This document shows, in pieces, positions 1 through 7,582 of a stretch of 32,175 nucleotides of DNA. Numbering within the stretch: position 1 is the first letter of the stretch; the number at the start of each line of letters is the position of its first letter. Source of the DNA: Anaerolineae bacterium. GTDB lineage: Bacteria > Chloroflexota > Anaerolineae > Aggregatilineales > Phototrophicaceae. Under the pieces are notes generated by a model. It was given only the letters and a program-made list of their open reading frames with translations. It did not search any database and was not told the DNA's origin. The stretch spans positions 1-32,175 of the forward strand of contig JAUZRW010000088.1 of the NCBI GenBank assembly GCA_030950085.1. Reading direction: 5' to 3'. Made by a program: the position numbers and the translations under genes.

Positions 1-109
1 TTTAGGGTCATATACCTTCTCCGTGAATAACAAACACTCACAAAGGCAGGCAGCGCAAGCTGACAAAGGGTCGAACAAATAGGCTGTATGAGGCATTTCT
101 GAACGTCCA

Positions 110-2407
110 TCAGAACGTAACCTCTTGCTCTAATTGTGGCATTTCCCAGATGTCAATCGGAGCATCTACAAACGACAGTCGCCATGTCCGATAGGCTTCA
201 GATTGCCAGATGGGGTCGTTCTTGGAGTCGTATGCAGTTTTACGTCGTTTGCGTTTTGGGGGTGATTTGTATTGCGGTGAATTCAGCGCAAAGCCATTGA
301 TGCTGCGCCATGAGACTCGTGATGCCACTTTCATGAAACCGGCTGGATTGCGTAAGTCGCCCTTCTCGCGTAAATATTCCATGCGCCCCAATGCCTGACC
401 GACTGCTTTTCGTCCATATTTATCGACCAACTGCCGCGCTTCGATTTCTTGCAAATTGCCTGTTGCTTGATAAACTTTCTGCGCCAACCATTCATCGGTG
501 TCATCTGGCAATGGCTTTTTGTAATAACGGGTAGACCGTTTTGGCTGGGTTTTGGGTCGCTTCTGAGACGCTGCTTTTACAATATGTTGTGGTAAAAGCA
601 CACTGTCGTTTACAAGCACATCTGATTGAATCGGCATCGTTTGAGTCGGAATAATCACGGCATCTACAGGATAATCCGGTTTAAGAAACAGTCCTTCCTT
701 CGTAGGTGATTCCACACTTTGCTCTACCTGTATTTTGGGTAATGGCTCACGCTCATACCAGTACATTTTGAGACCTCGTTTTATGAGCCAGACTCCATGA
801 TGCTGTTTCAGCAACTTTTTGGCGATTTCCGACTTAGGTGGATAACGTTTGCCACGTTCATCTTGTAAGAAATAGGGTTGTATATCGAAGCCAGCACGCT
901 TCGCTGTATAAGCCGTGGGAATCTGGTTGACATTGCCCCAATCAATGCGCGTTTCTTCTAGTAACTGCCTCGATTGGATATTCTCGCGCTTCAAATAGCG
1001 TTGTATTGTGCGCGAAGATACACTGAGCCGATTGCCAAGCCAAGTCTGCGAATACTTGCCCGGACGACGCTTGATGACTTCGCGGTTGAGTGCCGCACGG
1101 TATATCGCTGGTGACTGAATATCTTCTACTGTAATCGGGTCTGCGCCCCTATTGTCGATATTCAATCGCTGACACAGCATCATTATGTCAGGAATAAGGT
1201 ATCGTCTCGGTGGTCGTCCCTGAGTTTTGTCACCTGCCGTCGTCTGTACAAAAACGCATTTTTTTGTAGCACTAGCAGGTAGTGCTAAATCAGCATCAGC
1301 ATGGGGTGGGTTTCTAAGGGCGGGGGTAATCGAAAATTTTAGAGCTTTTCGTACCGACGGACGACCGACACCATACGGCGATAGAACCGCCAACGCTTCG
1401 CGCTCTGTGATTGTATCTCTCGCTAATTTGCCATTGAGCAACAATCCCTCATACACGCGCAAGAATGCTGCACCATCAGCCGCTTTCAAAATAGCCTCAC
1501 GCAACGCATTGGGAACATAACTGGCAGTTGCTCGTTTGGTCGTTCGCTGTTTTTTGGGACGCGGCGGCTTGCTGAAAACGCTTCGGATACTTCGTTCAGC
1601 CTCTGCATGACGCTGATTGTATCGCTCCGCTTTATGTTGATGGGTCGGTTGCTGATTAGCATGAATACTCGCAAGGACAGCGATGACATCCGCTAAGCTA
1701 TAGCCTTCGTCACGCATCGTGCATCCAGTACGAAACAGGGCTTCGTTGCGGCTGTCGACTTCATTCACAAGATACTGATAAATGCGAAGGAAATCATCTG
1801 GTGACTTTGCATCAGCAGCAGGTTGAGACAATCCTATTGAGATTGTTTGTTGAATGCCGAATTCCAATAAAAATTCATTCAACCCGGATTCTGAAACCTG
1901 ATACAAAGGCGCATCTTTGACCACTTGCCACATCCGACCTGCAATCTGTGAACCTGCGCCAACGACATAGCTCCCTTCTGCTTTAAGATCGCCTCCGTGT
2001 AGTTTGCAGGTTTTTACTGGAAAATCTACTTGCAAGTAGATATGGAGTGTTCGCCGTAGACCCGACTGAACAATTCGAGTATTCATGAGCTGCGGATAGC
2101 GCCGGATAAATTCTGCTTGTGCTTGCTCTTCATCGAAGTCAATAACAATCAGCTTCGATATTTCCCCACAAACGACACCATAGGCTGTGCATTCTTCTGC
2201 GAACCATATTTCAATTTGCCGTTCAGTCGCTTGCTGCTGCTGATACTTTTTCCACGCCACCCGCGGACGCTTGCCACCTGTCGAATTTCCCCCACCGAGC
2301 AGGGGAATAATCGACCATCCGCGCTGCTGGGCATCTAACGCAGATGAAAGAATATTCAGTTCGTCGTTTAGGCGCGTTGAATACAACTCAGCCTGCACTG
2401 AAGTCAT
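110..2407 (-). CDS. Prim-pol domain replication primase/polymerase
   Basis: This 765-residue protein begins with a bifunctional DNA primase/polymerase (prim-pol, archaeo-eukaryotic primase-like) domain at about residues 16-185. Visible signatures are a GW..IPL start (30-35), the metal-binding D90-F-D92 motif, a conserved histidine at 122 and a later acidic residue D140 followed by GSYVVGAGS. These match the known layout of catalytic residues in plasmid prim-pol enzymes. The middle carries a helix-turn-helix-like stretch (about residues 455-485, with SSRTIQRYLK) that could bind an origin. The C-terminal half is basic and not recognised. No helicase P-loop was seen, so a host helicase would be needed. 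The start has a good ribosome site (AGGTGA). The gene follows parA-parB on the same strand, which suggests replication initiation of a plasmid or integrated element. Confidence is high for the domain and lower for the role. Confidence 0.85.
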   Translation of the reverse strand: MTSVQAELYSTRLNDELNILSSALDAQQRGWSIIPLLGGGNSTGGKRPRVAWKKYQQQQATERQIEIWFAEECTAYGVVCGEISKLIVIDFDEEQAQAEFIRRYPQLMNTRIVQSGLRRTLHIYLQVDFPVKTCKLHGGDLKAEGSYVVGAGSQIAGRMWQVVKDAPLYQVSESGLNEFLLEFGIQQTISIGLSQPAADAKSPDDFLRIYQYLVNEVDSRNEALFRTGCTMRDEGYSLADVIAVLASIHANQQPTHQHKAERYNQRHAEAERSIRSVFSKPPRPKKQRTTKRATASYVPNALREAILKAADGAAFLRVYEGLLLNGKLARDTITEREALAVLSPYGVGRPSVRKALKFSITPALRNPPHADADLALPASATKKCVFVQTTAGDKTQGRPPRRYLIPDIMMLCQRLNIDNRGADPITVEDIQSPAIYRAALNREVIKRRPGKYSQTWLGNRLSVSSRTIQRYLKRENIQSRQLLEETRIDWGNVNQIPTAYTAKRAGFDIQPYFLQDERGKRYPPKSEIAKKLLKQHHGVWLIKRGLKMYWYEREPLPKIQVEQSVESPTKEGLFLKPDYPVDAVIIPTQTMPIQSDVLVNDSVLLPQHIVKAASQKRPKTQPKRSTRYYKKPLPDDTDEWLAQKVYQATGNLQEIEARQLVDKYGRKAVGQALGRMEYLREKGDLRNPAGFMKVASRVSWRSINGFALNSPQYKSPPKRKRRKTAYDSKNDPIWQSEAYRTWRLSFVDAPIDIWEMPQLEQEVTF

Positions 2408-2491
2408 AGCTTGTCACCTGCGAATCTGAAGGGTATGTCCGATGAAAAAACGGCAAAAAGTGACGGTATGCGGTTGCAGACTGGCTCAAAC

Positions 2492-2570
2492 TGTGATAAT
2501 CTGAAGGTGTGAATTCAACAGACTATGTTTTGCCGTTGCCCGCCTGCGTAGAACTGGTGGGTTTTTGTTT
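2492..2570 (+). ncRNA. Possible short untranslated transcript opposite the primase leader
   Basis: On the plus strand an extended -10-like element (TGTGATAAT, 2492-2500) is followed about 40 bases later by a hairpin (CCCGCC at 2539-2544 pairing with GGTGGG at 2556-2561, one G-U pair) and a T-rich tail (TTTTTGTTTT). This would give a transcript of roughly 60 bases with no room for a gene, running away from the primase start and within the gap between parB and the primase. The G-U pair would be an A-C mismatch on the minus strand, which favours the plus strand. It could act as a control RNA of the replicon, but the -35 is poor and the assignment is tentative. Confidence 0.3.
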
Positions 2571-2609
2571 TAATGGGTGGCGCTCGTGCTACCTCAGACA
2601 TATCTAACT

Positions 2610-2635
2610 CCAAAAAAGGTCAACATGTGTTGACC
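2610..2635 (-). terminator. Intrinsic terminator of parAB (palindrome 2618-2635)
   Basis: Directly after the parB stop, an 8-bp-arm palindrome (GGTCAACA, 2-base centre, TGTTGACC) is followed on the minus strand by TTTTTT. This is the form of a Rho-independent terminator and would separate parAB from the primase gene. The same near-perfect 18-bp palindrome beside parB also has the look of a ParB binding site, and the sequence cannot tell the two roles apart. Confidence 0.65.
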
Positions 2636-3828
2636 TATCTGATATTTGTGAGTGCTTCTCTTGCTTTTTTGATGAAATCCTCAAAGCGATTTAAATAGGC
2701 TAGAGCCATATGAATATCACCTTGCTGTTTCACGATGGTATGAGCAAAATCAACGGGATTCTGTTTCTCAATCGTCTTAATTGCTGTCCGTGTAAATTTG
2801 GCTAATGGCGATTCCAGTTTAGTGTCTTCCTCATTAGGTATTTTAGTTTGATGAAGGATTGCTTTGACTTGCCGTCCTGAAAGCCCAAGCTGAATGATTT
2901 GCTGTAACATTTCAATATGAACTTCCGTTGGCAAATCTACAACATAGTGAAGAACACCCTCATCCAAGCCATGTCTGTCGGCTAATTCCCATGCTTCGTC
3001 TGACAGTAGAAGTAATTTCTTGTATTGATTCAATCGCTGCTTGGTTACACCACCCATCGCCGAAAGAATCGATTCCGTAAACTCTCGTTTGCCACGCAAA
3101 TCGAGTTCTAATGCTTGACGGTAAAAATCGTTGGTGACAGCTTCGTTGGGAATCTCACATCCATGTACCGTAAGTAATAACAGAGCAGCTTGCCGTGCCA
3201 TGGCAATCGCATTAAGCCCTTTCCGCGCTGTATTCTCTTTCGCTTGACGAAATGCTGAAGCACGTTCAGCAGGAATAACAATGCAGTCAATCATCCCATC
3301 ACTTTCGTAACCGGAGATGAAATTGCGCAGTAACCACGCTGCCCAATAACGGCGTTCGCCTGTTTCAATACGATAAAGTCGTGTCACACCTTGCGAAATA
3401 TCTACGACTGTCAATGGATTAACTTGCCCATCATCTCGAATAGTGATTGCCAGATTTACAAGGTCGCGTAGAATGTTTTCTTCGGGTGAGAGTTTGTCGG
3501 TTATCTCTTGGTCGCTTTCAGCATTAGGCAGTAATTCAAGTACATTAGCGAATGGGCGACCTTGCTGCCGTGCAGAAACTTGTGCAACCTGTACTAACTC
3601 TCTCAATGCCTGTGTTGGCGTGAGGCGGTTGTTGTGGAATTTGTGATGCAATTGCTCTGACAGCACACGACGCGGCTGAACTGGGTCGGGACGTACCATC
3701 TCCAACAAAATACGTTCTACTTTGATATGGTTGTCATTGAAATACTGCGGCAGGTCATCGCCGAGCATATCGTCCGTCACAGATGCCAGAAGCGCATCCA
3801 ACTTTTCTGTATCGTTAATTTTGCTCAT
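2635..3828 (-). CDS. parB: ParB-family partition protein with an inserted segment
   Basis: This 397-residue protein has the ParB N-terminal CTP-binding fold: an entry motif with P50-V-Q-P-R (about 47-54), a G-Q-V-N-P-L segment (134-139) and the GERRYWAA box (157-164). About 80 residues lie between the QPR motif and the VNPL segment, where most ParB proteins have about 15-20, so the domain carries an insertion. A helix-turn-helix DNA-binding region follows (GGVTKQRLNQYKKLL, about 255-275). ParB would load on a centromere-like site and activate the ParA ATPase for segregation. Its ribosome site GGAGGTG lies inside the end of parA and its ATG overlaps the parA stop as ATGA, so the two are translationally coupled. 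Confidence 0.85.
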   Translation of the reverse strand: MSKINDTEKLDALLASVTDDMLGDDLPQYFNDNHIKVERILLEMVRPDPVQPRRVLSEQLHHKFHNNRLTPTQALRELVQVAQVSARQQGRPFANVLELLPNAESDQEITDKLSPEENILRDLVNLAITIRDDGQVNPLTVVDISQGVTRLYRIETGERRYWAAWLLRNFISGYESDGMIDCIVIPAERASAFRQAKENTARKGLNAIAMARQAALLLLTVHGCEIPNEAVTNDFYRQALELDLRGKREFTESILSAMGGVTKQRLNQYKKLLLLSDEAWELADRHGLDEGVLHYVVDLPTEVHIEMLQQIIQLGLSGRQVKAILHQTKIPNEEDTKLESPLAKFTRTAIKTIEKQNPVDFAHTIVKQQGDIHMALAYLNRFEDFIKKAREALTNIR

Positions 3829-4646
3829 TGCACACCTCCCAAGTGCTTCACAAGTCGCCCGACCAATTGTGCATAGGCTTTGCTGGCAGAGGCTTTTGGG
3901 TCATAAGCAAAGATACTGCGGTGGCTGCGATGGGCATAAGACACAGCTTCATTCATTGGAATAACACCAATGAGCAATTTGCCGAGCATTGGATGACCTC
4001 TAAGTTCATTGAGCAGATGGCGATGTCCACGTACTCGCTTATCCATCTTTGTGACCAGCAGACCGCTCACCCGTAGATTCTGAATGCGCCAGCCTTCTCG
4101 TATCTCATTGATTTTGCCGATAACGCTCAATAGACCAACCGTTTCCAGATAACGCGGTTCAACCGGAACAATCGCGTCTGTGGAAGAAATCAGTGCCATT
4201 TCGGTCATCAGTGAAAATGAGGGGCGTGTATCAATAACAACCGCAGCATAGTGTGGCGCAATCTTCGCCAGTGGGTCAGCCAGTCGATAAGGCGCACCTG
4301 CCGTTCCCTGTAATTCACGTTCTGCTTGTTCTAGCAGGGGAGAGGCAGGTAACACATGCAGATTTTCATCCCATTTGGATGTCACGATACAGTTTGCCAA
4401 GACTTGCGATGCAGTCTGACGGTCTGCCATCAGCACAGTGTAGAGGCTGTCATCTGTACCATAGTCATTGCGACCTGTCGTAACAAGTGTGGCATGAGCT
4501 TGGCTGTCCGTGTCTATCAGCAACACTCGCGGATTTGGTGCGTTAGCGTTACGTAGTATACCAACAATCCCTAGTGCAATATTCGTTGCCGACGTAGATT
4601 TACCCACGCCGCCCTTATGATTAGTGAGTGCGAAAATGCGTGTCAT
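3825..4646 (-). CDS. parA: ParA-family partition ATPase
   Basis: This 273-residue protein is a deviant-Walker ParA/MinD-type ATPase. The P-loop KGGVGKST is at residues 11-18, with the signature lysine at 11. The acidic switch segment reads VVIDTRPSFS, and a VPVEP strand follows, all in the usual order. It lacks an N-terminal DNA-binding extension, so it is of the short ParA type. It would bind DNA non-specifically as an ATP dimer and move ParB-bound DNA. It is first in an operon with parB. A strong GGAGGA ribosome site precedes the ATG, and a plausible promoter (TATTCA at 4678-4673) leaves a leader of about 20 bases. Together with the prim-pol gene, this points to a plasmid-derived maintenance module. 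Confidence 0.92.
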   Translation of the reverse strand: MTRIFALTNHKGGVGKSTSATNIALGIVGILRNANAPNPRVLLIDTDSQAHATLVTTGRNDYGTDDSLYTVLMADRQTASQVLANCIVTSKWDENLHVLPASPLLEQAERELQGTAGAPYRLADPLAKIAPHYAAVVIDTRPSFSLMTEMALISSTDAIVPVEPRYLETVGLLSVIGKINEIREGWRIQNLRVSGLLVTKMDKRVRGHRHLLNELRGHPMLGKLLIGVIPMNEAVSYAHRSHRSIFAYDPKASASKAYAQLVGRLVKHLGGVQ

Positions 4647-4709
4647 TTTGTCTATTTCCTCCGCAAATCAGTTGAATAGAATCAGCAATTCTTGTGCAAA
4701 ACCAAGCAT

Positions 4710-4971
4710 TGGCAGTTTCGTGCTAGACTGTGTGCGAGAGTGCCGTCGCCTCCGCAACGGTGCTTCGCAGTTGCAGGGGGAGTCACGGCTCTTCCTGCTC
4801 ACTGCCATCACCTGTGTCAAAACGAATTTGCGAGCCGCTCGATATAAGCGTGCTGAGGAAATGTTAGTTGATGAAAGAAATTTGCGGAATTTGAAGGGGG
4901 AAAATGTTCGGAATAGGTCTTATCGGGTTCACCAAAAGATAAGCCCATGCAAATTCTGTATGGGCTTTTTT
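4710..4971 (+). ncRNA. Structured RNA candidate divergent from parA, ending at a terminator
   Basis: The plus strand can fold into a three-way junction. P1 is 7 bp (TGGCAGT at 4710-4716 with ACTGCCA at 4801-4807). P2 is 13 bp with one bulged G (4733-4746 with 4757-4769), displaying the loop CGCCTCCGCA. P3 is 10 bp (4773-4782 with 4789-4798) around TCACGG. P2 and P3 each hold G-U pairs that become A-C mismatches on the other strand, so the RNA should be plus-strand. The P2 loop and stem start contain CCTCCGCAA, the exact complement of the parA ribosome site region TTGCGGAGG. A terminator follows at 4941. No clear promoter was seen. An open frame across this stretch has no recognisable product. 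It matches no riboswitch, SRP, tmRNA or RNase P motif known to me. Confidence 0.5.
4941..4971 (+). terminator. Intrinsic terminator, plus strand
   Basis: An 8-bp stem (AAGCCCAT with ATGGGCTT), an 11-base loop and a run of T residues form a standard Rho-independent terminator. Because no convincing protein gene lies upstream on this strand, it supports a non-coding transcript from the parA leader region. The opposite strand lacks a comparable T tail. Confidence 0.7.
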
Positions 4972-5060
4972 GCTAATAAACTTCTATACGATAACACTAT
5001 CTGATGACAGGATGCGACAATGTTGGTGGTGTTTTCTCAGACACAGACGGCGATTCGCGT

Positions 5061-5096
5061 TATAATGAGTTTAGGTTATCCAAATCATTATGGGGA
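5061..5096 (+). promoter_or_regulatory. -10 box and ribosome site deciding the start at 5103
   Basis: A perfect TATAAT at 5061-5066 predicts transcription from about 5073, and GGGGA at 5092-5096 sits 6 bases before the ATG at 5103. The upstream in-frame ATG at 5004 would lie before the promoter, so 5103 is preferred. The -35 region is weak. Confidence 0.5.
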
Positions 5097-5102
5097 AATA
5101 TT

Positions 5103-5483
5103 ATGGCAACCATGGTATCGCGGACAGGTGTTTGGGGTATTGGTGAAGAAGACACTACTTTACCGACGCTTGAAGTGAGCAGTATTGAAACAGGGCAAGT
5201 TATCAAATTAACATGCCAATTTTTTGCCCGAACAATGACTGACAACTTAAATGATGGCTTTGAATATCGGCTTGAGGTCAATGGTGGGGCTGTCCCATTA
5301 TCACCGATTATGGGTCTGGTACAAGGGAGCGACTCATGGCAACTCTATACCCATATCGCTTTGTATGAAGCGCAGTCGAGTGACAAGATTGCCTTTAATC
5401 TGACCACAGCCGAGAGTGATATGAATGGCAAAGGTTCAATGATGAGTTTGCTATTATTGGCAGAGACGATTGAATTGAATTAG
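5103..5483 (+). CDS. Hypothetical protein, 126 aa
   Basis: This is a small soluble protein without signal peptide or membrane segment. It is rich in beta-type stretches (VIKLTCQFFAR, EYRLEVNGG, WQLYTHIALYEA, KIAFNLTTAES), which suggests a beta-sandwich, and it ends in a hydrophobic strand LLLLAETIEL. I do not recognise the family. It is preceded by a TATAAT box and a GGGGA ribosome site, and stands alone between the partition module and a repeat-rich gap. It could be cargo of the replicon or a host orphan. Confidence 0.6.
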   Translation: MATMVSRTGVWGIGEEDTTLPTLEVSSIETGQVIKLTCQFFARTMTDNLNDGFEYRLEVNGGAVPLSPIMGLVQGSDSWQLYTHIALYEAQSSDKIAFNLTTAESDMNGKGSMMSLLLLAETIELN

Positions 5484-5499
5484 CTCTACAATGCCAGTT

Positions 5500-5779
5500 T
5501 GTAGGGGGTGTCTCAGGCGCTCCCAAAATTCCCTAAATGGGCAGGTCTCAGACCGCGTCCCTACGACACAGTTTTTATAGGCGGCTTGGTGTTTTTCGGC
5601 GGACAACATGTAAGCTGTCCCTACAAATGACTCTTTTTGACCTGTAGGGACGTGATATATATCACGTCTGCTGTAATCGGGTATCTATTCAGCTATTCGT
5701 GAGATTTCTTCGGACAGGCAGAAGCCTGTCCCTACAAAATAATGATTTTTGAACCGTAGGGACGTGATTTTTCACGTCC
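5500..5779. repeat. Cluster of GTAGGGAC palindromic repeat units
   Basis: This otherwise empty 383-bp gap holds three related units. The best two have the order hairpin, CCCTACAAA, short spacer, GTAGGGAC, hairpin. Clear arms are GGACAGGC-AGAA-GCCTGTCC (5712-5731), CGTGATATATATCACG (5651-5666) and GGACGTGA-TTTT-TCACGTCC (5760-5779). The first unit (5500-5564) keeps only the outer GTAGGG...CCCTAC ends. Related units occur at 14688-14756, 22395-22418 and 31968-32046, always outside genes. No protein is encoded, so these are small non-autonomous or REP-like elements. Confidence 0.75.
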
Positions 5780-5866
5780 GCGATAACACAAGTTCATGGA
5801 TAGGTGAACTGTTACGTAATCGGAAATATCAACAAGATTTGAATCTGTGGTTCACTGAAATTATGG

Positions 5867-7150
5867 CTAACAACTACCACCGCCCAGCACATAATCACGT
5901 TGGTCGGCATTGTTGTTTTCATTGGTTTCTGTCACGAGATTATCGGGGTCAATACGAAAACGCGATGTATGACCTTCAAATACATTGGTAAAAACGGTCA
6001 AATACAAAGTGACAGTTTGGCTTTGACCGGGCGCGAGGCTGCCAATATTTGCTTCTGTTTGTGCGCCGACTGCCCCATTGAACAAGTCTTCAACCACGAT
6101 ACGGGTGGCTTCACTATTGCCTGTGCCACTATTGGATACAGTAATCATAATCTCCGATGCGTTACCACATTCAAATTCCGGCACTGTCGATGACGAGACA
6201 ATGCTCAAATCGGCAACTGCCACCGGAGTCGCCGTCGAAACAGGTGTCGGTGTAAATGGAACAGGTGTTGGGGGACCCGATTCAACGGGGATAGTTGCTA
6301 TATCGCCAATGACTTCGACAGTATCCGCAAAAATCCAACCTTCACCATTATAGTAACGAATCTTATACCATTGACCACTCGGATGCCGCGCTAATAAATC
6401 TTCAACAGCCCCCGCAGCGAGACTCCCGATGGGCGGCTGAAAATTTGTGCCAGCCCCACTGCGAATATTCGCACCTGTCACGACTCGGATTTGTGGGCGT
6501 GATGGCGTATCTGTTGCAGGCACAGTCGTCGGTGGCGGTGGGTCAGTTGCTTCAGGCGGATTTGTCGCTACTACCGTATTCGTGGGGGCAATCGTTGTTG
6601 GTTGGTCTTGGACTATTTGTGTATCTCCTGTTGTGGTTGGAGGTACTTGGGTTGGCGGTATTGTATTAGTCGTTGTCTGATTATCCGTTGTGCTTTGGCT
6701 GCCCGTGCTGCTTTGGGGAGCCGCAACGATATTAATCGGCACTTGGACAGGATTACTGGATGTCCCATCATTACGAGAGGCGACAGCATCAATCGTATGC
6801 GCCCCAACTCCGATTGCTGTCCAGCTATTGGTCACAACAAAACTCGGTGCGCCCCCAGAATTCGGCACAAGAGCTTCGCCGATAATTTGCCCATCTAGTT
6901 TAATGACGACACGGGCAATATCAGGACCCGCATTTTCCACACGAACAAGGATATTGACTCCCACCCCTTCATAATAGCTGTCATTGGGTTGTGGAGCAGC
7001 AATGCTGACGACAGGCACACCCTCATAAATCGGTTGCGTCTCTTCTTCTGGTTGAGCAATCAAGGAACACGCAGAAACAGCGAAACTAGCTAGTAACAAT
7101 AAGACAAGCAAGCGCCAGCGTGGGGATTTTTGTATAATAAGTCGTCGCAT
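5867..7150 (-). CDS. Lipoprotein with Ig-like, SH3b and CARDB domains
   Basis: The start at 7150 gives 427 residues and has AGGAG 11 bases upstream; a longer frame to 7177 has no ribosome site. A basic, then hydrophobic N-terminus ends in the lipobox V-S-A-C28, so the mature protein should be lipid-anchored on the outer face of the membrane. An Ig-like segment follows (about 45-140), then a Thr/Pro/Gln-rich linker, then a bacterial SH3 domain (ANIRSGAGTNF...WYKIRY...GWI), another TPTP linker, and a C-terminal CARDB-like beta domain. That last domain has the typical ...DPDNLVTETNENNN ending. SH3b domains often bind cell-wall peptides, so a wall-associated role is likely. The substrate is unknown. 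Confidence 0.8.
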   Translation of the reverse strand: MRRLIIQKSPRWRLLVLLLLASFAVSACSLIAQPEEETQPIYEGVPVVSIAAPQPNDSYYEGVGVNILVRVENAGPDIARVVIKLDGQIIGEALVPNSGGAPSFVVTNSWTAIGVGAHTIDAVASRNDGTSSNPVQVPINIVAAPQSSTGSQSTTDNQTTTNTIPPTQVPPTTTGDTQIVQDQPTTIAPTNTVVATNPPEATDPPPPTTVPATDTPSRPQIRVVTGANIRSGAGTNFQPPIGSLAAGAVEDLLARHPSGQWYKIRYYNGEGWIFADTVEVIGDIATIPVESGPPTPVPFTPTPVSTATPVAVADLSIVSSSTVPEFECGNASEIMITVSNSGTGNSEATRIVVEDLFNGAVGAQTEANIGSLAPGQSQTVTLYLTVFTNVFEGHTSRFRIDPDNLVTETNENNNADQRDYVLGGGSC

Positions 7151-7270
7151 GAGGAATAAAACTCCTAATTCTTTCATAAATATTGTAACAGTAGCGTATA
7201 TCAGGGATATTTGGCAAGGGATATTGTTGAGAGCTTGGGTAATACTTGGGTTTTTGAGGTACTTTGGAGA

Positions 7271-7295
7271 ATCAAAAACACCCCTATTCGGGGTG
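7271..7295 (-). terminator. Intrinsic terminator, minus strand
   Basis: A perfect stem CACCCC/GGGGTG with a 5-base loop is followed on the minus strand by TTTTTGATT. It lies between the L,D-transpeptidase and the lipoprotein gene, both on the minus strand, and so likely separates their transcripts. Confidence 0.6.
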
Positions 7296-7582
7296 AATTT
7301 AAGTGTGGAGGTGAAAAAAAATTATTTTAAGAAATTTATTGTTTGTTCCACACACCTTATCTACAAACAACAGTATAAAAATTCTGTGAAAATTTGTCAA
7401 GTCTTTTATATCTTATTTCAAGAAATTTATTGTGAAAAATGGCGCAAGTTATGCTGAGAAAAGACACAATCTCATGACACATTACCCAAAAATCTATTAT
7501 GACAGATTCTGACCTACATTGACCTTATGAAACATTTCAATTGAGACCTATTAAAACATACACCCCAAAGATGAGTAGAAGA
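7296..7582. other. AT-rich gap with a 14-bp direct repeat
   Basis: No gene is supported in this stretch. It is markedly AT-rich and holds two copies of AAGAAATTTATTGT (7329-7342 and 7420-7433), spaced 91 bp start to start. It lies downstream of the transpeptidase gene and upstream of the terminator that precedes the lipoprotein gene. Confidence 0.5.

Noticed and set aside
4710-4807. Possible tRNA with a 7-bp acceptor-like stem
   Set aside because: The length could fit a long-variable-arm tRNA, but there is no T-loop GGTTCGA motif and the other stems do not match tRNA arms.
4624-5004. Open frame of 126 codons on the plus strand across the parA leader
   Set aside because: It overlaps the parA start, has no recognisable domain, and its bases form strong RNA stems and a terminator inside the frame.
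5004-5102. Upstream start for the 126-aa gene
   Set aside because: The TATAAT box lies inside this stretch and the ATG at 5103 has a proper ribosome site.
5749-5991. Open frame overlapping the repeat region
   Set aside because: It runs through palindromic repeats and the antisense of the lipoprotein gene and has no protein-like features.
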